Below are positions 27,945 through 36,226 of a stretch of 64,000 bases of DNA, one piece after another. The notes under the pieces are model-generated. The model made no database searches, was not told the origin of the DNA, and saw only the letters and a list, made by a program, of their open reading frames with translations. A program made the translations under genes and the position numbers. Numbering within the stretch: the first letter of the stretch is position 1; every line of letters begins with the position of its first letter. Location of the stretch: NCBI GenBank assembly GCA_963703015.1, contig OY969779.1, positions 434,001-498,000 on the forward strand, read 5' to 3'. This DNA is from Methanobacterium_B sp963703015 (GTDB lineage: Archaea; Methanobacteriota; Methanobacteria; Methanobacteriales; Methanobacteriaceae).

Positions 27945-29111
27945 ATGAAAAAAACTGTAATTATGGCGTTAATTATAATGTTAACCCCATTCATTGTGGC
28001 AGGTGAAGTTTCTGCAACAGAAATTAACTCTAATTCTAACAATAAAACATTAACAGCAGACTTAAAAGTTACGAATGTAGTTGTACATGGTTCTGTTGTG
28101 AGGGGTTGTAACATTGCAGTTAAAAACACCATCACCAACTCTGGCAATGGTTCAGCCGGAGGTTTTTGGGTTAAATACTACTTGAAAACCAGTAAAACGT
28201 CTAACAGTTACCTGCTTGGAAAAAGGTACATCCAAGGACTTAAAACTGGATCATCCAACACCCAGAATACCCAGCTTTATATTCCAACTGGCATGCCATT
28301 GGGTTCCTATTTAATTATGGCATCTGCAGATGCAACCAACAGTGTTGTAGAATCTAACAAAAAGAACAACAACGGCTACTCATCTCGAATAAAAGTTGTG
28401 GGTCCAACCTATATAATCTTCAATAAAAATGTTGGTGGAGATGTTCTGAAAAATCAGGATATAAACAAATACATTCCAAAAACCAGTTTTGCAACGACCA
28501 TTTTCAGGATGGAAAAATCAGGATCAGTGATGCTTAAATTTGGAAACGGGATAGGACCCAAGGTATTAATATCTGCAGGTATTCATGGAAATGAAACCGA
28601 AGCAAACATAGCCATTATGAAATATTTGGAATATATAAAGGATAAATCCATCAAAGGTACCCTTTACATTATACCATTTGATATTCCAGTGGACACAGAA
28701 AAAAATACCAGATTTTACAATGATCAAGACCCAAATAGAATTGCCAACGTGGCTGGTTCACCAAGCTGGAACATCGTACATTTCGCACATGCAAATGGTG
28801 TGAAGTACCTCCTTGATGTGCACTCAGGTGGAGAAGTAACATCTAAGGGACTTTTAAATATTAACTCCGGACACTCAAATTCCACAGAAGTTAAGTGGGC
28901 TCACTACATCACATCTGTCTCAGGCTGTGTTAGCAGAGTGCAACCACTAGAAACCGGTATGTTACGGGCTGAAGCATTTAAATATAAAATTAGTACCATA
29001 ACAATGGAAGTTGAAAGGGATACTGCTTCAACAATAGTTTCTGCAGAAACAGAATTTAAAATGATCAATGCTGCCATGAAATTTTTCAAGTTCCCAGTAC
29101 CCATCAACTAA
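27945..29111 (+). CDS. Secreted CARDB plus aspartoacylase/M14-like zinc amidohydrolase
   Basis: 388 aa. The ATG at 27945 follows GGGTGGA and starts a signal peptide MKKTVIMALIIMLTPFIVAG; the upstream start at 27915 is not supported. Residues about 35-150 are a CARDB-type domain; about 195-388 is a zinc carboxypeptidase/aspartoacylase-like domain with AGIHGNETEA (His214, Glu217 as zinc ligands), a second His in LLDVHSGGE and a catalytic Glu in TMEVERD. It probably removes acyl or amino acid groups from an extracellular polymer or peptide; the substrate is not evident. Confidence 0.82.
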   Translation: MKKTVIMALIIMLTPFIVAGEVSATEINSNSNNKTLTADLKVTNVVVHGSVVRGCNIAVKNTITNSGNGSAGGFWVKYYLKTSKTSNSYLLGKRYIQGLKTGSSNTQNTQLYIPTGMPLGSYLIMASADATNSVVESNKKNNNGYSSRIKVVGPTYIIFNKNVGGDVLKNQDINKYIPKTSFATTIFRMEKSGSVMLKFGNGIGPKVLISAGIHGNETEANIAIMKYLEYIKDKSIKGTLYIIPFDIPVDTEKNTRFYNDQDPNRIANVAGSPSWNIVHFAHANGVKYLLDVHSGGEVTSKGLLNINSGHSNSTEVKWAHYITSVSGCVSRVQPLETGMLRAEAFKYKISTITMEVERDTASTIVSAETEFKMINAAMKFFKFPVPIN

Positions 29112-29148
29112 AAAAAAACTTCCAAAAAACCCATTCTATTATTTATTT

Positions 29149-29775
29149 TTAAAATTGAATGTCCCATTCACTAAAAATTTCCCTGGTGATGCTGTCCATT
29201 TCATCAGAGTTCTTCCGTTTTTTACTCCAAAACTTCCATTTTGAATCTTGATTTTCATGTTCAATAATATGGAGTGCCTCATGCACCACATCAAAAAATA
29301 TGTTGTTATCATCAACCAATCCATTGGACAGATTTTCATGGCGTGTTTTCCTTAGAAGTATCAAATAATCTTGTTCCAGGTTGGAGGTTATTAAATTGTG
29401 TAGAAATGATACATCTTTTTCTGTTGCATCATTTTCTGTTAAAATTTGTAGTGCATTATGAACTGGTTCCAATGTGTTGTAAACCTTGTTTACATGTATT
29501 AACGATGCGAAAATATCTTCTTCACTTTGATAAAAAAATTCACCGTATTCCTTAGTTACCATATCTAAGTACAGGTTTTTGTACCTGTTAAATCCAAACT
29601 CCTTCTCCTGTGTTATTACGTAGTAGAAGCTTCGAACAATATCACATTCATAGTTAAAAACATCGAATTCCTGGTCTGACAAGAACATTATCTTGTAGTT
29701 TGGTACATCTACTTGAAATTTATCAAGTACGTACTCCACCATGTCGTTGTAAACATCAAAATATGTATCTTCCAC
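29149..29775 (-). CDS. Hypothetical protein with HEXXH motif
   Basis: 208 aa, acidic and helical, no signal peptide. The GTG start at 29775 follows GGGAGGG by seven bases. Residues 165-169 are HEALH, followed by IIEHE, which fits a zincin active site with Glu172 or His173 as third ligand. No other family feature was recognised, so a metal-dependent protease is possible but unproven; it could be a chance motif in a helical protein. Confidence 0.6.
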   Translation of the reverse strand: MEDTYFDVYNDMVEYVLDKFQVDVPNYKIMFLSDQEFDVFNYECDIVRSFYYVITQEKEFGFNRYKNLYLDMVTKEYGEFFYQSEEDIFASLIHVNKVYNTLEPVHNALQILTENDATEKDVSFLHNLITSNLEQDYLILLRKTRHENLSNGLVDDNNIFFDVVHEALHIIEHENQDSKWKFWSKKRKNSDEMDSITREIFSEWDIQF

Positions 29776-29897
29776 TCACAAACCCTCCCCCACTTATATT
29801 AATGGAGAACCCCTTGTACTGGGTTTGTTTATTCTTTCAAAAAAACCTTACTATTCATAAAAAAATATTTAAAAAAAGAAAAAAATAAAATTTGGCT

Positions 29898-31733
29898 TTA
29901 GAAGGCGTCACCTCCACCTCCGCCACCAAATCCTCCTCCAATATCACCAACTCCACCGAAATCTCCGCCGTTTGATGCAGTTGCCGTGGTCATTCCAGTA
30001 TTAAATGCCGAGTCCAGAAGCAGGTATCCACCATAATAATGGAACATGTAAAGATCGCTTCCGTTTAGTGTATCTTGGGGCACGTTAAGTTCCATGGCTT
30101 TTCGAACTGCATCAGCAGCACCAAGTGCAGTTGCATATACAAGGTACTTGTTCCATATCACTATAGATTCTGGAGGGTACTCTTTCATCAAACTGAAGTC
30201 TTGGATGTACTTCTTGAAGTTATGCCACTTAGCATCATATTCCTCACCGTAGGTTGTCCACTGACCCCCAACTTTCTGTGGTAGAATTAAACTGATTACT
30301 GCCACAACCCCTAGAACAATGGATAACAGTAGTGACAAATTTGCAGCAGGTATCTCATCCATGATGCTGAAGAAGAACACTATGATGGCAGCAACAATTG
30401 CCAAACCTCCAAAGAGTTTCAGATACGAATCTCCCTTCTTGTTGAAAAATTTGTCGAGTTCGTTGTCATTTAGTAAAGTGTTTCGTAGGTTATCCTTCCA
30501 GTCAAGGTAGGTGTCTCTAAATGATTTGGCAGATTCTCGAACACTCAAATTATCAGAAATTGCATCCAACGATATCAACCCATCATCATCCTCATACTCT
30601 GTTAAAAAGTTGATCACATTCTTTTCAAAATCTTTCAACTCAGATGAATCCTTCTGAGTGTTGTACCTGAGATACATCGAACCTACAAGACCATAACCTT
30701 CTTTATCCATTTCTTTTTCTTCCAATGGTTCGTTTTCCATTTTTAGATACTTTCTGTTAATGAGGTCCATGATGGTTGCCTTAAAACCATCCATATCTGG
30801 TTCTCCTATCTTCTTGGAAAATCCAGGTCCACATATGGCATTCACCATTGCAGGTGGATCATCTGTTGGAATGTCCCGTTCATACTCTGCTTGATAATCA
30901 ATCTTTGGTTCCCTTCCATATCTGAAGTATATGAACAGTGGTACAAAGAGTGCCAGGAACATGAGGACAGATAGTAGGTTATAAAGATTGGTTCTGAAGT
31001 TCAATGAATTTTGGTAGTCATTTTGTAGCTGCTGCATCTGGGCTAAACCATTTTGATTGATGATTACTCCATGTGACGGAGTAGCAGCAAACTGATCCCT
31101 TGGAATTGCCATTCTTATCTCGTAGTACTGGCCAGAAGGAATTGTGTCACTTGTAACAGTCAAGGTGTTGCCCTGCCAAGCTGCACTTTTATTGAAGTAG
31201 GGAGGATTTAACCAGTATTGAATTCCTTGACTGGAACTTGTGTGTATGTTTGCAACAACTTGTCCTATGTCTACCTGCCACTTATTAGGCACCAACATGT
31301 AGTGCAGCTCTGCCACATCATTGTAAAACTTCATTACATTGAAAAGATCGTAGGAAATTGTAACAGTTACAGCCCCGCCATTGATTGGCTGGGTTTTGGC
31401 TGCATCAGAATATAAATAAACCTTAATATCCTTGGTGGAATTCACATCAAGAACTTGGAAACTGCTGTAGGCACCATCTGTTGTTACGTTTACATTTGTA
31501 AGCTGTTGGGAACCGTTTAGTGGTATGTACCTGTTAATTCCATGGAAGGTTCCATCGAATGTGTAGTGGATCTTCTCAACAACATGGATGGATCCATCGT
31601 TTTGAAGGTAAATATCTTGGTTTATAAGTGGAATTGTGTAGCTGTTATCATTCGCAGCAAAGGCTGCTCCACTGCCTGCAAGTAGGGAGAGTGAAAAAAA
31701 AAGAATTATAGAAAGATAAATTTTTTTATCCAT
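29898..31733 (-). CDS. DUF2207 membrane protein
   Basis: 611 aa. Signal peptide, an extracellular DUF2207 domain (about residues 28-235, with IHYTFDGTFHGINRYIPLNG), a helix at about 247-268, a cytoplasmic part, two more helices near 445-490 and a Gly-rich end GGGFGGGGGGDAF. Such proteins are nearly always paired with LemA, as here (LemA is 8 bases upstream in the same operon). The function is unknown; envelope maintenance is proposed for the family. Start follows TAGGTGAT. Confidence 0.93.
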   Translation of the reverse strand: MDKKIYLSIILFFSLSLLAGSGAAFAANDNSYTIPLINQDIYLQNDGSIHVVEKIHYTFDGTFHGINRYIPLNGSQQLTNVNVTTDGAYSSFQVLDVNSTKDIKVYLYSDAAKTQPINGGAVTVTISYDLFNVMKFYNDVAELHYMLVPNKWQVDIGQVVANIHTSSSQGIQYWLNPPYFNKSAAWQGNTLTVTSDTIPSGQYYEIRMAIPRDQFAATPSHGVIINQNGLAQMQQLQNDYQNSLNFRTNLYNLLSVLMFLALFVPLFIYFRYGREPKIDYQAEYERDIPTDDPPAMVNAICGPGFSKKIGEPDMDGFKATIMDLINRKYLKMENEPLEEKEMDKEGYGLVGSMYLRYNTQKDSSELKDFEKNVINFLTEYEDDDGLISLDAISDNLSVRESAKSFRDTYLDWKDNLRNTLLNDNELDKFFNKKGDSYLKLFGGLAIVAAIIVFFFSIMDEIPAANLSLLLSIVLGVVAVISLILPQKVGGQWTTYGEEYDAKWHNFKKYIQDFSLMKEYPPESIVIWNKYLVYATALGAADAVRKAMELNVPQDTLNGSDLYMFHYYGGYLLLDSAFNTGMTTATASNGGDFGGVGDIGGGFGGGGGGDAF

Positions 31734-31741
31734 TCCATCAC

Positions 31742-32293
31742 CTAAAATTTAACTTCTGGAACAGCTCTTTCGCTTTCAGCCATTTCGAAAAATTCTGCTT
31801 CGTTGAATTTGAAAAGTGATGCTAAAATGTTACTTGGGAACATCTGAACCTTGTTGTTGTACCTGAGAACTGTGTCGTTGTAGAACTGTCTGGAGTAGGC
31901 AATCTTATCTTCAGTTTCTGTTAACTGTGCCTGTAGTTCTCTGAAGTTCTGGCTGGCCTTTAGATCTGGATAGTTTTCTGCTACAGCAAACAAACTTTTT
32001 AATGCGCCTGTTAATTGATTGTTAGCTTCTGCACTTTCTTGAACTCCGCTTGCATTCATGAGGCTGGATCTGGCCTTTGTAACATTTTCAAAGACTCCCT
32101 TTTCATGAGATGCATATCCCTTAACAGTTTCAACGAGGTTAGGAATAAGATCTGTTCTTCGTTTCAACTGCACATCAATCTGTGACCATGCATTTTTTAC
32201 CCTGTTTCTGAGGTTTACTAAGCCGTTGTAGAGCAATATTACTGCCACAACAATTACAATTAATATGATTACGATTATTATTTCGATTATCAT
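31742..32293 (-). CDS. LemA-family protein
   Basis: 183 aa. A single N-terminal helix (residues 1-24) and a helical-bundle domain with LVNLRNRVKNAWSQIDVQLKRR, DLIPNLVETVKGYA and an end FNEAEFFEMAESERAVPEV. Normal length and full signature of LemA. First gene of the operon with the DUF2207 protein. GAGATGAT precedes the ATG. Confidence 0.95.
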   Translation of the reverse strand: MIIEIIIVIILIVIVVAVILLYNGLVNLRNRVKNAWSQIDVQLKRRTDLIPNLVETVKGYASHEKGVFENVTKARSSLMNASGVQESAEANNQLTGALKSLFAVAENYPDLKASQNFRELQAQLTETEDKIAYSRQFYNDTVLRYNNKVQMFPSNILASLFKFNEAEFFEMAESERAVPEVKF

Positions 32294-32638
32294 TTTATCA
32301 TCTCATTCTTTTAGTATGCAGTCTCAATATATGCGTTTAATTATATGTAATTAATGATCTGTCTGGAATAAAAAATATGAAAATAATAAACAAATTAAAA
32401 GGATAATTTAAACAAAGTTAAAATATTTAATGGAAGTATATGCAAATAACCGTAAATTTGTTCAAATCACGGCCTCAGTACGTTCTAATTCAATGGTATG
32501 AATTAATCTTTACAATGGAAGTATACAGTAGAAAAATTTGAGGATATAAATCCAGTATCTGGAGAAAATTAAGTTTACAGTAGAAATATTTAGTGGAGTT
32601 ACGGCTTTAAAAATAAAAATAAATGGATAAAAAATTTT
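32294..32638. other. Intergenic region with short direct repeats
   Basis: AATGGAAGTATA occurs at about 32430 and 32515, and ACAGTAGAAA at about 32525 and 32577. The meaning is unclear. No gene. Confidence 0.4.
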
Positions 32639-32818
32639 TTAATAACCAATTGGTGCCATTTCTTCAACTGTTGAATTAATTGAAGCTACATATCCCCGGG
32701 ATTTGTTTAATATTTCAATTTGTTGTTCCAAGGCAACTACAAATGCCGTGTAAAACGGCCCAAAACTCGGTGAATTATCTCTTAAATAATTTTGATACTT
32801 GTAAGTGTATTCAAACAT
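32639..32818 (-). CDS. Small hypothetical protein
   Basis: 59 aa starting MFEYTYKYQNYLRDNSPSFG. The ATG at 32818 follows AAGGAGAG, which decides it against a start eight codons earlier. Soluble, mixed helix, no recognised family. Confidence 0.6.
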   Translation of the reverse strand: MFEYTYKYQNYLRDNSPSFGPFYTAFVVALEQQIEILNKSRGYVASINSTVEEMAPIGY

Positions 32819-32973
32819 GTTATTATCTCTCCTTATTATCATTAATTAGTTATAAATTCTGTAAACTTGTAGAGTTAACCAATAATATTTTAGTAAGTTT
32901 TTGTTAGTTTAATATTGGTTTTTCTAGAATATAAAGTTTTCCAGATTTTGAGGATAACAAGTAGATGAACCTA

Positions 32974-33516
32974 TTATAATTTATCTCCATATTTGAAAAT
33001 TTCATCTTCCTTCACAACATTTTCCTTGGCTGTGATATCAGATGGTTTTAATCTGTAGACCGATACAGGATTTCCATCCAAACCTGAACGGTACTTCTCC
33101 ATCATCTTGGCAGATAATCCCTTCTTGTAGTAACCTGGAGTGTACTTTTCCACCAGTTGATCCAAAACGTTTGCAGACTCTTCAAAATCCCTTACAATCT
33201 GAACCTTTCCAAACAGCATGACACTCATGTAGGATGTGTCTGCATGACATGGCATGGGATCTAACACAGTTCCAAATTCCTCAAAAACTGTGAAACATAC
33301 TTCAGGTTCTCTAGAGAGTATCAGTTCTTTTCTACCTGATCCTGCCCCATGAAAGAAAATTGAATCCTGGTACCATACATAATTTAAAGGAACTGCGTAG
33401 GGTAAGTTTTCATCATTCATTCCAAGCACCCCCACCCTTGAAGATTTTAAAAAATCGTTAATTTTTTGTTTGTCACTGCATTCCCTTTGACCATACCTAA
33501 TCTTATTCATCATCAT
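32974..33516 (-). CDS. NimA-like pyridoxamine-oxidase-fold flavoprotein
   Basis: 180 aa. MMMNKIRYGQRECSDKQKIN, then SSRVGVLGMNDENLPYAVPL, HGAGSGRKELIL and PMSCHADTSYMSVMLFG-type segments (PCHADTSYMS is read here) are typical of the NimA branch of split-barrel flavin proteins. The ATG at 33516 follows AGAGGGAT and overlaps the stop of the upstream amidotransferase (ATGA), so the two are coupled. Role: flavin or heme-linked redox chemistry, exact substrate unknown. Confidence 0.85.
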   Translation of the reverse strand: MMMNKIRYGQRECSDKQKINDFLKSSRVGVLGMNDENLPYAVPLNYVWYQDSIFFHGAGSGRKELILSREPEVCFTVFEEFGTVLDPMPCHADTSYMSVMLFGKVQIVRDFEESANVLDQLVEKYTPGYYKKGLSAKMMEKYRSGLDGNPVSVYRLKPSDITAKENVVKEDEIFKYGDKL

Positions 33517-34214
33517 AATCCCTCTTGATCCAACAGTTTGTTTAGGAATATATCCATCCATTCATTGGTTTGTTTTATGTTTTCATTGTTTAGGAGTTCC
33601 TTTTTTGATTGTACATAGCGGCCGGGTATCATTTCATCTTCACAGTTTACAACAAGATCTTCGATAATTTGTTTAGTTGTTTCCAAATGAAATTGGAATC
33701 CAAAAACCCGTTCATTGTATATGAAAGCCTGATTATCACATGCATCACTTTCTGCTATGATCAAGACATTTTCAGGTAATTTACTGAATGTGTCTCCGTG
33801 CCAGTGAAAAACTGTTGGTTCATCTGGTAAAAATGAGAAAACTGATGATGATTTAGCATGAGCCTTGAAATGTATTGGAAACCATCCTATTTCAAGATGG
33901 GAATTTTTAGTGACTTCACCACCAATTACATCAGCAATTAACTGCCCACCTAAACAGAGACCTATAACCAGCTTTCCAGAGTCTATGGCAGTTTTTATGA
34001 ATGATTTTTCCCTTAAAAGCCATGGAAAATTTTCATGGTCGTATATGTTCATGGGCCCTCCCATAACCACCAACCAATCATAATCATCATGTTCAGGAAG
34101 ATCTTCATCCTCAAACATGAGGGTTTTGGTTACTTCAAAGTCGTTTCGAGCAGCCCATGTAAGTATGCTACCAGGATTTTCAAATGGCACATGTTGTAGG
34201 TAGTGGAGTCTCAT
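33513..34214 (-). CDS. Class I glutamine amidotransferase (GMP-synthase-like)
   Basis: 233 aa. VMGGPMNIYD, the nucleophile elbow LCLGGQLIADVIGG, HWHGDTF and FQFHLETT contain the Cys-His-Glu triad of stand-alone amidotransferases related to GuaA. The acceptor is not known. It lies 218 bases downstream of anfK but behind a T-run terminator, so it is probably separate from the nitrogenase operon; coupled to the NimA-like gene. Confidence 0.9.
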   Translation of the reverse strand: MRLHYLQHVPFENPGSILTWAARNDFEVTKTLMFEDEDLPEHDDYDWLVVMGGPMNIYDHENFPWLLREKSFIKTAIDSGKLVIGLCLGGQLIADVIGGEVTKNSHLEIGWFPIHFKAHAKSSSVFSFLPDEPTVFHWHGDTFSKLPENVLIIAESDACDNQAFIYNERVFGFQFHLETTKQIIEDLVVNCEDEMIPGRYVQSKKELLNNENIKQTNEWMDIFLNKLLDQEGL

Positions 34215-34305
34215 TGTTTTTTTACCTCGTATAATCTTTACAATAACTTTTCTTTGAATTGGTTTTATTTTTTTACTTCAAATAAATATTATTAAAACCT
34301 AAAAA

Positions 34306-34345
34306 AATGTTTAAAAAAAAATTCAAGGATCCCCTTTGATATACG
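34306..34345 (-). terminator. Terminator after anfK
   Basis: On the minus strand AAGGGGATCCTT forms a short palindrome followed by a run of nine to ten T (34312-34321). A larger inverted pair GATCCC/GGGATC lies just before it. Confidence 0.5.
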
Positions 34346-34432
34346 ATCCCTAACTTCCATGTTGTCTGGTTTTAATATGGGATCAATGGTTGTTTCATGA
34401 TTGTTGCATACTATCCTACTTTCTATGTTCGT

Positions 34433-35821
34433 TTACCATACATTCAGAATCCATTCCTTGTTCTTTTTGTATTCCATGTCTGTGAAAAGAACATTGGCCA
34501 TTTCTTCAGCTAACCAGGTTGCACCAGCGTATCCTACTATTGGATGTCTGTAGTAACCTGCACGATCGTAGACTGGGAATCCCACTCGAAGCATGGGTAT
34601 GTCGTTATCTATTGCAATGAAACGTCCCTTAGAATGTCCAATTATCAGATCCAGTTCAATATCTCCATTTTTGATACGTTCCTCAAGATCCCATAGATCT
34701 GCATTTTCAATGATCTCCATGTCAAACTCTACCTTTTCCTCAAATTCTTTTATTCTTGGATCCTTTGAGTAGTTTACATTATCATCTCCAAGTAAGAGTA
34801 AAACTGGTTTCATTTCGAGATCTATGCAAAATTCTGCCAATCCTATAACAAGATCTGGGTTTCCGAATATTGCAACTTTCTTGTCTGCAAAGAACATGTG
34901 CACAAGATCTGTTAGTGCATCTATGGCCACACCCCTTTCCCTAACAAGGGATTCTGGTATTGGTTTTCCTGTCATCTTCTTCAGGTTGTTTAGGAATGCA
35001 TCAGTGTTACGTATTCCTATGGGTGTTGGACCAATTATTGATGGGATTTCAAATTCTATTTCAAGAAAGTCTGCAGCAAGCTTACCTTCATACCTGTTTA
35101 GTACTATTGTACCCATGGCATCCCCAGTGGATTCAAGATCCTTGATGGTTGTTCCCCCATAGGACACTGCATCACCCTTAGGCATGAGTGGAGAGTCGAA
35201 GGATTCAGTTTCAAACAAAACATTTACATCCACATCCATCTCCTTTAAAATATGTTTTAGTGCAGTAACATCGCCTGGATTGACCCAGCCTGTTATGAGA
35301 TTAATTTTTTCGTTTGGTTCATTTTTTGTTGCAAATTCCCTAACAAAATCTCTGACAGCTATATCGTAACCACTGACCATACTGCCCTTGAAACTCGGAG
35401 TGCTTATGGATATTAGGTGAACTTCACGATCAGCGTACTTCTCTTTTAGAAGGCCGTTTTCAAGTTTTCTGATCACACCCTCAACATCATCCCCTATTAT
35501 TTCGGTTGAACAGGTTGATATGATGGGTACCACCTTAACTTCAGGATATCTCATCAAAAGGACATCTACTGCTTCTTCAATACGGTGTGTTGCCCCGAGT
35601 ATTGCTGTGTCTTCATGAAGGGAAGACGATGCCAGTAAAAAATTTTCTTTAAAATGCTGTGCAAAGAGCAGACGCACAAACATTACACATCCCTGTCCTC
35701 CGTGTACAATTCCAATGCAGTCTTCCACACCAATACTAACGTACTGTGCACCTGCTGGTTGGCACGTGAATATTGGATTGATGATACCGGATCTTTCCTT
35801 TTTTTTCAATTCACAAGAAAT
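34433..35821 (-). CDS. anfK: Iron-only nitrogenase beta subunit, ATT start
   Basis: 462 aa when started at ATT 35821. Sequence matches AnfK along its length: INPIFTCQPAGAQYVSIGVE, IGIVHGGQGCVMFVRLLFAQ, CSTEIIGDD, GWVNPGDV, IGPTPIGIRNTD and the end KKNKEWILNVW. The ATT follows AGGAGGT with seven bases between and yields SCELKKKERSG, which aligns with the known bacterial AnfK start MTCEVKEKGRVG. The first usual codon is TTG 35809, four residues later and 18 bases from the Shine-Dalgarno. With AnfD it forms the FeFe protein, carrying the P-cluster Cys residues. Last gene of anfDGK. Confidence 0.95.
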   Translation of the reverse strand: MSCELKKKERSGIINPIFTCQPAGAQYVSIGVEDCIGIVHGGQGCVMFVRLLFAQHFKENFLLASSSLHEDTAILGATHRIEEAVDVLLMRYPEVKVVPIISTCSTEIIGDDVEGVIRKLENGLLKEKYADREVHLISISTPSFKGSMVSGYDIAVRDFVREFATKNEPNEKINLITGWVNPGDVTALKHILKEMDVDVNVLFETESFDSPLMPKGDAVSYGGTTIKDLESTGDAMGTIVLNRYEGKLAADFLEIEFEIPSIIGPTPIGIRNTDAFLNNLKKMTGKPIPESLVRERGVAIDALTDLVHMFFADKKVAIFGNPDLVIGLAEFCIDLEMKPVLLLLGDDNVNYSKDPRIKEFEEKVEFDMEIIENADLWDLEERIKNGDIELDLIIGHSKGRFIAIDNDIPMLRVGFPVYDRAGYYRHPIVGYAGATWLAEEMANVLFTDMEYKKNKEWILNVW

Positions 35822-35836
35822 AATAATACCTCCTTC

Positions 35837-36187
35837 TTAGTAACGTTCAACTTTAAGTTCCGCATTTAAAGATCCAGTTATTGTTAAATAATCAATACGA
35901 TTTTTAAGGTCTTCTATAAGTTTTTTTATCTCTGTTTTGTTCATCTGTGAAATCCATTCGAAGTTGGTTTTAAAATCACTTGAAAGTACCATGGCTTCAC
36001 TCCAGTAGTACCTGTCTTCGGGGGTTTCATTTTCTACGGGTTCATCACAGAGTAATTGCATGGTTTTTTTAAGTATTTCTTCGTTCTGTTTCTCTCTATC
36101 CCATTCCCGAGAATTAAACTGCCACAATGACCATTTCATGATGTAGTTGACCAGTTGTTCTACCTTTTCCTGTTGAATTTCGTCCAT
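35837..36187 (-). CDS. anfG: Iron-only nitrogenase delta subunit
   Basis: 116 aa. YIMKWSLWQFNSREWDREKQ, EILKKTMQLLCDEPV and DYLTITGSLNAEL are diagnostic of AnfG, the third subunit found only in alternative nitrogenases and needed for a stable FeFe protein. The ATG at 36187 follows GGGAG by seven bases; the longer frame is not needed. It lies 39 bases downstream of anfD and 15 bases before the anfK ATT. Confidence 0.96.
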   Translation of the reverse strand: MDEIQQEKVEQLVNYIMKWSLWQFNSREWDREKQNEEILKKTMQLLCDEPVENETPEDRYYWSEAMVLSSDFKTNFEWISQMNKTEIKKLIEDLKNRIDYLTITGSLNAELKVERY

Positions 36188-36226
36188 TATTATTCTCCCA
36201 GTCAAGATTCTTGTAAAAATTCTTGT

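Noticed and set aside
32455..32485. tRNA-like T-arm GTTCAAATC
   Set aside because: No acceptor stem, anticodon arm or CCA-side pairing could be built around it.
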